From contig RPFO01000448.1 in NCBI GenBank assembly GCA_009746045.1, positions 1,141,065 to 1,205,064 of the forward strand: a stretch of 64,000 nt of DNA. Reading direction: 5' to 3'. The notes under the pieces are model-generated. The model was given only the letters and a program-made list of their open reading frames with translations. It was not told the DNA's origin and did no database searches. The stretch's first letter is position 1. Every line of letters starts with the position of its first letter. The position numbers were made by a program, and so were the translations under genes. This document shows positions 44,101 to 56,100 of the stretch, one piece after another. The DNA comes from Mesostigma viride (lineage: Eukaryota > Streptophyta > Mesostigmatophyceae > Mesostigmatales > Mesostigmataceae).

Positions 44101-47100
44101 TCCAACCACCGAAGCAATTGCATAGTGCAGGAGTCTTAGGGGCAGCATCCGTGTTTGTGCGGGCGCAGCCCTAAACTGTCTAGTTTACAATGAATGTCTG
44201 ATGTTACCATTCTGTGTCTATGAATGTTCTTTCTGGATGCACTGCAGGAGTGCGATATGCCACTCTATATATCCTGTGTGACTTGTGGGCCGCCACCGCC
44301 AAGCCCACCGCCTCCCTCTCCAAGCCCACCCCCTCCACGGCCACCGCCTCCAAGCCCACCTCCGAGCCCCCCACCGAGCCCCCCACCTCCTCGACCTCCT
44401 CCCAGTCCTCCGCCACCAAACCCACCTCCAAGCCCACCACCACCAAGTCCCCGGCCTCCATCGCCTCCACCTAGCCCCCCGCCCAGCCCACCACCACCGG
44501 GGACGCCCTGCATGCCACCACCTCCACCACCTCCACCACCGCCCCCCCCTGCCCCTCCACATCCTCCACTTCCCCCGCCTCCAACCCCGCCTTTGCCACC
44601 ACCTCCACCTCCACCACCACCGCCTCCACAGCCTCCAGTGCCTCCAGCACCTCCGGTACCACCACTTTCTCCATGCTATATGGACAACCCTCCTGTGCCC
44701 AGTCGTCCACCCAGCCCGCCGCCGCCACCACCCAGCCCTCCGCCGCCCAGGCCGCCGCCTTCTCCCCCTCCGCCCTCCCCCAGTCCCCCTCCAAGCCCCC
44801 CCCCTCCAAGTCCCCCCCGCCCCCTAGCCCCCCGCCTCCACGCCCCCCACCCAGCCCGCCACCCAGCCCCCCTCCCCCTCCTTACAGTGGGCCTCCTCGA
44901 CCCCCCCCCTCCGAGTCCGCCCCCCCCAGCCCCCCCCGGCCCAGCCCCCCTCCCCCGCCACCACCTAGCCCCCCCCCTCCTCGCCCACCTCCTACCCCTC
45001 CCCCTCCTCGCCCGCCACCCAGCCCACCCCCACGAAGTCCTCCACCCCCACCTAGCCCTCCGCCCAGCCCCCACCGCCTGGGGTCCCTTGCATGCCTCCT
45101 CCCCCCCCCCCCCCCCTCCGCCTCCTCCCCCTCCGCTTCCTCCCCCCCCACACCACCGGCACCCCCTCCCCCTCCGCTCCCACCGCCACCTCCTGTAGCT
45201 CCAGCACCTCCAGTGCCACCCTTGTCGCCCTGCTACATGGATTACCCTCTCGCACCGGCCCCCCCCCCCCCCCCCCCCCCCCATCCCCAAGGCCACCGCC
45301 ACCCAGCCCTCCTCCCTCCCCACCACCCACCAGCCCTTCGCCCCCACCCCCCCACCGCCACCCAACCCGCCACCTCCACCACCACCACCCAGCCCACCAC
45401 CTCCACCTCCACCACCGAGCCCACCACCACCTCCCTACACAGGCCCTTGCCAGCATCCTAGCGAGACCTACTTCTGTGGCAACGCATCGTACCCAGCATA
45501 CCTGTTCAACACGCATGCGCCAGCCATCCTGCTATACAACAGCATTCCGCCATCCATTGACGGCAGCTTGGGTGACTGGAACACTGCCTGCTCTGGCCTG
45601 AATATCAACAATAATTGCTCGAGTAAATCGAATGGCCTGTACCCAGAACAGTGGGCATTTGTGATGTTTGAGACGGGCCAGGTGGTGAATTATGGCAGCA
45701 GGCCCAATTACGCGGATGTGTTCATGCAGTATGATTGCACCAATTCGCGTCTCTACGTGCTGGTGCTGAACCGCCATTTCCCTGGCTGCACAGCTGCGTC
45801 GAAATATGACGACGATTGCCGGTAAGTTTTTATTTAACTTGTCGCTACGCTACGCCGTGTACTGTATCATTTGTCCCTCGCCGGTCAGCCCTGCATGTGT
45901 TTCACATTTCTTATATGGGAGTTTATAATCGCAGGGGCGGCGTAAGTCCATGGATGGTATTTTTCATAGAAGGACATGGGAGCAGTTGAAGTTATAGCTG
46001 TTCACTTCAATGCTGACTTAACGGATAAATGACACACGGCCTACAATCAGTCAATGCTTGCCATGGATCGTGGCGGTGACATTAACGACTGCAGTGTAAG
46101 CGACAGGGGCTTTGTTTATTTTCCTACTGGCTGAGGTGATTGCGCCATGAAATGTTGAGTCGATTTTGCTAAAATGTCATAACCTGTTTTTCCAATGGCC
46201 AGTAAAGTGCCCTGCTAACAAGGATTGATGCTTCAGGAACTTTCCCCACTTTCCTGAATGCTTAATTTTAATTGTTATGTCAGCTGATTATTTGTCAGCT
46301 GATCCTGATTGGCAGGTTGGCCACTGAGGGTTCATTTTCTGGTAGAGTTCTGGAAACTGTAACTGAAAAAGTGGCTTTCTTCAGCGGTTGGGGCGTGGTG
46401 TTGAGCATTTTAAATGCAGAGCTGGCCGCTCTGGCGTAAGAAGCATAGGCCTTGTCTATACCTGGTAGTGGAGAATGGCATGTGAACAGACATTGTGGTA
46501 AGAGAAAGTCCGCTTGTCCCTGGGCTGCCTGCTCATATCAGCTGCATTATCTTTTTTATGTGCGTAAACCCTATCCCATGAATGTCCTGGTGCCTGCAGG
46601 TACCTGTTGGAGAATTCAGTCAGCGGCACCGAATTCGGTGTTAAGGTGGATGGCATCAAGGTTGTGGATGGGACCAACAGCACCAGTGTATTCCGCTTCA
46701 TTGCTGCTAATGGTGTCGCTGGGTATTACGTTGGTTTTGAGGCGGTCCTCCCCTTAAGCCCAGGCGCATATGGTCTATATATCTACTCACAGGTGGAGAA
46801 CCTGAAGATATCATCGACGCCACTGGTAAGCATTCTGTGCACTCAGCCGTGTTGTGATTTGTTGTTAGCTGGTTGCATCACCCATCTTTGTTCTTCCTTC
46901 TTTGGCTGCCGTCTGTTGTTGAATCAATGCTTCTTCCACACTTGCGGATGCACCACGGCTCGATGCACAATGTGCATGATCCTGTGCTTACTTTTCGAAT
47001 AAATTGACTTAAGTCAGAGGATTGCAAGTTACTAGTTGACAAGAGCCTGCATGCCTAAGGCTCGTGTGGTGCTACCAGTTAAAAAATGACAGCGGCTAGC

Positions 47101-50100
47101 AGCGCATGTGAGGTTTCCCCAGTAGCTGTGGCATCATCACTGGTGGATCACTCTTTCATTCCATCACCAAGTTCGTAGATTTGTCTACTTTTGGGAAGGA
47201 TGGTTTCCACACAAGCTTGCAAGTTAGTTAGCGCAGTAGTTGCCCGTTAGGTTGTGCGCGTCCCAAGAGATTTCCAAGTATTGTGCAGACACTGAAAAAG
47301 CCGCACTTGTATACTACTATGCGTAAAAAAGCAACTCTGACAGAATGCACTTTAGAGACGATGTGCTTTTCTTTGGATTTCACTTATCATTATCAGGTAT
47401 CTGAAGAAAAGCATGCAGAGCAAGAGCACCTTCGCTAGACAAGTTTGCTCTTGCATTAACTGGGCAAGGTTGCATTAGCAATAGACCCTCCTTCCCATAA
47501 TATTTTGTGCTCTTGCAGTTTTACCTGCAGTCAAGTAAATGTAGCTGTGTGTAATGCATCCACCCACATTGGGATGCTGTTGAGACATGGGGCCCGTATC
47601 ATCAGCAAGTGCGTGTAGCCGAATGTACTGTTAATAACAACAAATGATAGAAAGTTTTATGGCTGTGCTGTTGCTTTGTTGGCGCTCCGGGTTCCCAGAT
47701 CCACAGCCACTTGTATTGAAGAGCCATGTGCCCTCCAATGCTGGGTGCAGCGTTATCTTTTCTTTTTTCTCCTGTTCTACCCATTGTATGATGATGTCCT
47801 GCAACAATTATGTTCATACGATGTCCCTGGCTGTTTGGAATGTGCAGGATTGTGACGTGCCTCTTTACGTCACATGCATGGCTTGTAGCCCACCGCCGCC
47901 GAGCCCGCCTCCACGTCCCCCTCCACCAAGCCCACCCCCTCCCAGTCCGCCACCGAGCCCACCCCCCTTCCCACCTCCGCCCAGACCACCTCCTAGTCCA
48001 CCTCCTACCCCTCCGCCCCCTAGGCCCCCGCCCAGCCCCCCTGCTCCTAGTCCACCTCCCCCCAGCCCCCCGCCGAGTCCCCCCCCACCCGGCACGCCAT
48101 GCATGCCGCCTCCTCCACCCCCACCCCCACCGGCGCCGCCGGCACCTCCCCTTCCTCCACCACCACTGCCGCCTCCCCCTGCACCCCCTCCCCTTCCCCC
48201 TCCACCTCCATTGAACCCAGTGCCGCCGGCTCCGCCTGTGCCACCCTTGTCGCCGTGCTACATGGACTACCCTCCTGCACCAACTCGCCCACCCAGCCCC
48301 CCCCCCCGTCACCCAGGCCGCCACCACCCCGACCGCCACCACCTAGCCCACCCCCTTACCCCCCGTTCCCTCCTTCGACGGGCCCATGCCAGCATCCCAA
48401 CGAGACATATGTCTGTGGCAATGCATCCTACCCAGCATACGTGTTCAACACGCATGCCCCGGCCATCCTGCCATTCAGGGCTCCCACGCCGGTCATTGAC
48501 GGCATCTTTGGTGACTGGAACACGGCCTGCTCCGGCCTGACCAATACTTGCTCGACCAAGGCAGGCGGCGTGTACCCGTCCCAGTGGGCATTTGTGATGT
48601 TTGAGACGGGCCAGATGGTGAACTATGGCACCGCGCCCAACTACGCGGATGTGTTCATGCAGTACGACTGCTACAGTTCGCTTCTGTATGTGCTGGTGCT
48701 GAACCGGCGGGTGGCTGACTGTTCTGGTGTCGGCTACGACGCCCAATGCCGGTGAGTTTGCTCAGCCTTTTGGAAGTTACTATGCACAAAGGTGTCTCAA
48801 GTTCTGTCACCCTGCTTCGGTCTGGTTGTGGTCTGTGGTCTGCATCCCTTCTTGTTGATCGTGGTCCTCAAACCAACTGTCTCTGGGCTCAATGGGGTCT
48901 TAAAAGCTATGTGTTTCACACAATATTTGCCCATAGTTTTAAATCAAGTTATTGTTTTTTTAGATCAGGCATAGGTAGTTGAGTGGCAAGGGGTCGGTCA
49001 GCGCACCCTGCTTGCTCTACCTGGCACATTTCTTCCCTGGCTTCCTCAACCAGTTCTGCGCCTAACAACTGGTTAAGCGCCAATGCCCGGGGTTTGCCTG
49101 CAGATACATGATGGAAGGCTCGGCCAGTGGCGTAGACTTTGGCGTTGAGGTGGATGGTGTCAAGGTTGTGGACGGGACGGACAGCTCCAGCGTGTTTCGG
49201 TTCATTCCAGCCGTTGGTATCAATGGCTACAGCGTCGGCTTTGAGGCGGTTTTCTCCATGGAGCCTGGTTTGCACGGTCTCTACTTCTACTCAAAAGTGG
49301 AGAACATGACGAGCTCGTCCACAGCTCAGGTGGGCATTGTGTGTAGCTTCATATTGTGCTTGTCTGTTGTGCTGCAGCATCGCATATGTGAGTGCCCTAG
49401 TGATTGGCCTCCGGGGCTTTTTGTTGTACTCCATCTGCTTTGCATAAAGGGATGTTGACATATCATCGGTTTTGTTGCATCTGGGAAGGTTATGGTAACT
49501 CATGCAGCTTCCAGCGAGGATGCTTATGTTCCTTTTCTTTCTTCCTTAATGGAAGCCTAGTTTTTTTCTTTTCATATAAAAGGTAGTGTTTTTATGTGTT
49601 GTTGGGTTTTATGTGTTTTTAGGTGGATGGGGGGGGGGGGGGAAGAGGCAAGAGGATGTAGCCGCCAGGGCATGTCGCCCTTCCCTTAAAAATGCAGCCT
49701 GGTGGTAGCTCACTTCCCACTGCTATAAGGACACCTTGCTCTGTGAATTCCATTACGCAAGCTTTGCACAATTCTAATTGGGTACCCACCATGGGATATT
49801 AAACAAGCTGGTTGTTTCCGGCTCAATCTGCCAAAGTGAGATGCTTACTCTCCATGCACCTTACGTTGTGGGCCTGATGGTGCTCGTCATGCCAGCGAGC
49901 TTGTTTGCGTGGCTGCAGAGTATGACCTGCTAATCCGTCCCGCAGTAGGCTGTGCTCGGTAATCTTCCTATGGTCACTTGCTTTGCCCTATTCTGTCACT
50001 GTTGGCCTTTTATGCACTTGTCAACTTGCGTCCTCATATCTCTTGGCTATCGAATGTGCAGGATTGCGATGTGCCTATCAACGCAATGTGCTGGTCATGT

Positions 50101-53100
50101 AGCCCGCCGCCACCAAGGCCTCCACCTCCTCCACCAACCAGCGCGTGTGTGCATCCCAACGAGACCTACGTTTGCGCCAACGCGTCGTACCCAGCCTACC
50201 TGTTCAACACGTACGCCCCGGCCATCCTGCCACACAACGCTGCTGCGCCGGTCGTTGATGGCAGCTTGGGTGACTGGAACACGGCCTGCTCTGATTTCAT
50301 CAACACCTGCTCGACCAAGGCGGGGGGCCTGTACCCTTCCCAGTGGGCGTTTGTGATGTTTGAGACGGGCCAGATGATGAACTACGGCACCGTGCCGAAC
50401 TATGCAGACGTGTTCATGCAGTACGACTGCTCCACTTCTCTGGTGTATGTGCTGGTGCTGAACCGGCGTGTGGCCAGCTGCAATGGCGCTCCTGGATATG
50501 ATGCGACATGCCGGTGAGTTGGTTGGCCATACACACTCTTATCTTCCTTCATATGGAGAGGGCACTGCCATGGCCTCACTGCCCCGCGATGTAGCCATGT
50601 TGTCTGTAGCTCTTTGCCTTGGTGTGCATCTGAGCCAAGGCATCGTACTTGTCGATATAAATTTGTGCTCCAGTCTTCGGCGCAAGAGCAGCATTTGAGT
50701 CCCAGAAGTTGTCAATGCGCCTGGCAACGCCGTTATTGAGATGCTCATGTTGTGCCCAATGCTTTTTATTGCACCTGCAGAATGGTGATGGAGAGCTTGG
50801 CCAGCGGGGCGGACTTTGGTGTTGAGGTGGATGGCGTCAAGGTTGTGGATGGGACCGGCGGTCCCAGCCAGTTCCGTTTCATTCCTGCCGTTGGAGCCCC
50901 TGGGTTCAGTGTTGGCTTTGAGGCGGTGTTCGCGCTGGATCCAGGTGTGCACGGGCTGTACTTCTACGCACAAGTGGAGAACATGAAGCTTTCGGCCAGC
51001 GCACAAGTGAGCATCCTGCTAAGTTGCACGACATGGATGCCATGGTCTGCGGTTGCATGCCTAAGCACCAGTGTGTGTGGATGGGGGAGCCGTAGCTAGC
51101 TTGTTGCTGGATATGCTGACAGTGGTGTGTTGGTTTATGTTGCAGCATTATTAACCCTGAGAGTGCGTTCATGGCATCACAGTTAGTAGTCAGCTCAAGT
51201 ATTTTGCTTCGCATGCTGTTCCCCATGTTCCATTACTGGCCAGCTCATGCTTCTTACATATTTTGTATGCAAGTCGGTTGGCACGTGCTGCGCAGGACTG
51301 CGACGTGCCTCTCCACGTGATGTGCGGCCCATGCACCCCGCCGCCACCGCCACCTCCAACCAGCCCGTGCGTGCGTCCCAACGAGACCTACGTTTGCGCC
51401 AACGCGTCGTACCCAGCCTACCTGTTCAACACGTACGCCCCGGCCATCCTGCCATACAACGCTGCTGCGCCGGTCATTGATGGCAGCTTGGGTGACTGGA
51501 ACGCTGCCTGCTCTGGCCCAACCAATTCTTGTTCCACCAAGACGGGTGGCCTGTACCCGTCCCAGTGGGCATTTGTGATGTTTGAGTCAGGCCAGATGGT
51601 GAACTACGGCACCGCACCCAACTACGCGGATGTGTTCATGCAGTACGACTGCTACAGTTCGCTTGTCTATGTGCTGGTGCTGAACCGGCGCGTTGCCAGC
51701 TGCGGCGGTGCCTCCGGATATGACGGAACATGCCGGTGAGAATGCTTTACCTTCTTAAACACAAGTTCGGTTTGTTATAAGGTGCATCATGTAGTCACCG
51801 TCTGTGGTTGCGTTGCTCTTCTGTTTTTGAGAATATGTAGTCAGGTGATGATAGTGGCTGTGCTGTCTGTAGCCAATATGTTGATTGCCAGACTTGCTGT
51901 GCCATGCTTTCGCAGGACTAAGAGCCAAGCGTGATGTTGATGGGTATATCCAGAGTTGTACAGGACAAGGTGTCAGTGGATTATGCATGATGGGTAGGTA
52001 TGGGCTGGAAACCACCTGGTGAGGAGTTAAGGAAAGGTCCAGCCCCATTTTGCTCAATCCCCAGTGTGTGTCACCGCATCTGAGATGACCCCTTGGCGTG
52101 GCCAACACCCCACGTGTGCCTGCAGGTACCTGATGGAGAGCACGGCCGCTGGCGAGGACTTTGGTGTTGAGGTGGATGGCATCAAGATGGTGGACGGAAC
52201 CAGCGGTTCCAGCATGTTCCAGATTATTCCCGCCGTTGGAGCCCCTGGTTTTGTTGGTTTTGAGGCGGTCTTTTATCTGGACCCAGGTGTGCACGGCCTC
52301 TATTTTTACGCAAAGGTGGAGGACATGATGCTGTCGGCGACTGCGCAGGTGAGGCCCTCATGGAGTATCACGGAAAGTTTCTTTCCTCACGAGTGCCCTG
52401 ACCGGCGGTGGATGTTTTCCTATCATTGGATGCATTGATATAGGCTCTCTTGTAGCCATGTGCTTTTTTGCACGTTGTCATGTAACAACAGCAGCGACCT
52501 TCCGAGATGTGTCTCTGGATACTGTCAGACCAACTCTATGCGAGGCTGGCGTGTTTGTCTTGTCAACCGGTTAGGAGCCTAATTTTTATACTGCAGTGTT
52601 CTCTTTCCCATACATAGGCATGAGTGCAGGTGGTGCGGGGTCCAAGCGTCAGTTTTGTCCTTGCACCTGTCTGCTTTAAGCGTACGCGTCATGGCTGTGG
52701 TGCGCTTGCAGTGCTGGGTACACAGATTTTGCGAAGTGCACGGTTACTAGCAATCATCGGTTGCATTCAAATTGACATTGATCAAACTAGCCCCTTGGCG
52801 TCACTGGGACACATCTGCCATGCTTCTGTGGCTAAGTTCTGGCCTTGGATTAGTACTTGCTAAACTCGACGGTGCTACGACCCTGTGTCCAGCAAGCAGC
52901 GTCATGTGTGTTGCCTCAGAAAATTTCCTGGAAAAGTATTGTTTGGGGATATTATTTGTCCGCTTATGTGACGGTGCTCTATCTTACGGACATGTCCTCA
53001 TCACTAACTCTTTGTATGCATGCATCTGGTCTATTGCCTCTGACATGCGCAGGACTGCGACGTGCCAGTCAATGTGATGTGCGGCCCGTGCATCCCACCA

Positions 53101-56100
53101 CCGCCACCTCCAACCAGCCCGTGCGTGCGTCCCAATGAGACCTACGTTTGCGCCAACGCGTCATACCCAGCGTACCTGTTCAACACATATGCCCCGGCCA
53201 TCCTACCACACAACACTGCCTCGCCGGTTATTGACGGCAGCTTGGGTGACTGGAACGTTGCCTGCTCTGACTTCATCAACACCTGCGCGACCAAGGCGGG
53301 CGGCCTGTACCCATCCCAGTGGGCGTTTGTGATGTTTGAGTCGGGCCAGATGGCAAACTATGGCACTGCGCCCAACTACGCGGACGTGTTCATGCAGTAC
53401 GACTGCTCCACTTCGCTTGTCTATGTGCTGGTGCTGAATCGGCGCGTGGCCAGCTGCGGTGGCGCTCCTGGATACGACGCTGAGTGCCGGTGAGCTTGCT
53501 TTAACATTTCTTTTAGGTTTCTTGACTAGAAAATAGGATTTTGGTGGTGTTCCGACTCCCACCTGTTGCATTCCTTTGTAAGCCTGGATGTAGCCCTTCC
53601 TGCCTGTGTCCTGCTGGTGTGCATCTCAGTTCTGCAATTGGCAATGGCTTTTGCAGCCCAGTGCCAGTGTCCGAGGCGTTTGTTCAGTGCTTTCAACATG
53701 ATTGGTAACCCAACATCTTTTACGCGTTCCAATAGCCCCAGAAAGGGAATCGACCCCTGAAATGGGGTTTCATTGAATGCATGGCTTGGAAGAGGATTAG
53801 CCGGCGTGCATGGCCAAGGCAGTACCGAGAAATGTACATCAGCACGATGTCTTGGGGCCATGCATCATGGGTATTCATGTAGGTATGCATGGACCCAATG
53901 ATGAGGAAGCTCACGAAAGGTTTTGAAAATATTTTGCACTTCCCAGAAGTTGGTAATAGCTGTGATGACTGACCATGCGTGGCCATTGCCTGGGTGGTGC
54001 CTACAGGTACCTGATGGAAAGCATGGCTACAGGCGCGGATTTTGGCGTTGAGGTGGATGGTGTGAAGATGGTGGACGGAACCAGCAGTTCCAGCGTTTTC
54101 CGTTTCATTCCAGCCCTTGGTGTGCCCGGGGCCTCAGTTGGTTTTGAAGCAGTCTTCTCCCTTGATCCAGGCGTGTATGGTCTTCAGTTCTACGCATTGG
54201 TGGAGGACATGAAGCTGTCGACGACCGCACAGGTGAGCTTCCCAGAGAGTAGTGCATGTGACTAATGTGCATGGTACTGATGTTGCTGCGCTGCAAGTAT
54301 GCCTGCTTGCCAGGGTGGCCTGTCTTTGGCCTGTTCTGCTGGTGGATGTAATGTTGGTAATTTATCAAATATGCTGGCCTGCGCTGGTTGTCTCCTTGAT
54401 GCTGTGGCGATGTATGCTGAGTGCAGTAGTCCTGCAACAGGACGTACCATGAGACTTGTTCCTCCTCCATTCCACCCTGTTTGGTAACTGTTGGTTCATG
54501 GTACTCATGTTTGCGTATATCCATGTATGTTTCTCTTCTTGTTACCCCACTTTTGTTTCTGCTTGTTCCTGCCACTAATATGTATGTGTATATGTTGTCT
54601 TTTTCTATGGCATACGCAGGACTGCGACGTGCCTCTCCACGTCATGTGCGGCCCGTGCACCCCGCCGCCGCCGCCTCCAGTGAACCCGTGCGAGCATCCC
54701 AACGAGACCTACGTTTGCGCCAACGCGTCGTACCCAGCCTACCTGTTCAACACGCATGCCCCGGCCATCCTGCCACACAACGCTGCCGCGCCGATCATTG
54801 ATGGCAGCGTGGGTGACTGGAACACGGCCTGCTCTGGTCTGGTCAACACCTGCACGACCAAGACAGGCGGCCTGTACCCGTCCCAGTGGGCGTTTGTGAT
54901 GTTTGAGACGGGCCAGATGGTCAACTTCGGCAGCGTGACCAACTATGCGGATGTGTTCATGCAGTATGACTGCTCGAGCTCGCTTCTGTATGTGCTGGTG
55001 CTGAACCGGCGTGTCGCGTACTGTTCCGGCGCCAACTACGACTTTGAATGCCGGTATGTGCATACGTGCCTGAAATTCTTAGGCCACTGGTTCTGGTGGT
55101 ACCCTGCTTCCGCCCACATGCCCACCCCCAATCCCCAGTGTTTCTTTCAGCTCATCCCCATGCCACCCCGCCCACAAGCTTGCCGATTAATTCCACCACT
55201 ACAAACCCCATGCCACTCCACCAGACTTCTTTTTGTACCCTTCTACATCTTCTGCTCTAACATTAGAATTTCTGGCTTGTTGGGAACATCCATATGTGGC
55301 TTGGAAACGTCTGCCCTGGATTTTGGGGTCGCTCTGCAGGTACCTGATGGAGAGCACGGCCACCGGCCTGGACTTCGGCGTCGAGGTGGACGGTGTCAAG
55401 GTTGTGGACGGGACCAACAGCTCCAGCGTGTTCCGCTTCATTCGAGCGGTCGGTGTCTCCGGGGCTTCTGTCGGCTTTGAGGCGGTCTTCTCCCTGGACC
55501 CAGGCCTCCATGGCTTCTACTTCTACGCCCAGGTGGAGAACATGACGAGCTCGGCCACAGCACAGGTGGGCCCCCTGTTTTGCGGCTGGACTGTGGTCAT
55601 GCCTTAGGCTCACCCCGTGTTTTTTTTCTGCATCCACTTCTGGTAAGCAAAATAGTTATTTGTAAGGCAGATACTCCCCTTTTACTGTACGTCCTGTTTG
55701 TAGTTCATACGTCCTGGTTGCATGTCGGACAAGACTTCGATTGTTCTTGCACAATTTTGTCAACACCATGTTCAGAAAGCGCTGTTTGGGCCAACAGCTC
55801 GTCATTAGCCTGTGAGTCTATGGTTACTATCTGCTGTCTAACGTGCGCACCAACATGCTTCTGTGTCTTTATTTTACATGCAGGATTGTGATGTGCCAGT
55901 AAACGTGATGTGCAGCACCTGCAGCCCACCGCCACCACGGCCGCCACCCCCATCGCCGCCTCCTCGACCGCCACCGAGCCCACCTCCTCGTCCTCCTCCC
56001 CCAAGCCCCCCACCCAGCCCCCCACCCCCTGGAACGCCGTGCATGCCACCTCCTCCACCCCCGCCCCCACCGGCGCCGCCGGCACCTCCCCTTCCTCCAC

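Noticed and set aside
48200-48310. A 59-bp micro-intron that would repair the module 9 frame
   Set aside because: GT and AG exist at a suitable spacing, but it would remove the CYMD motif that is kept in frame in modules 7 and 8, and 59 bp is much shorter than every other intron here.
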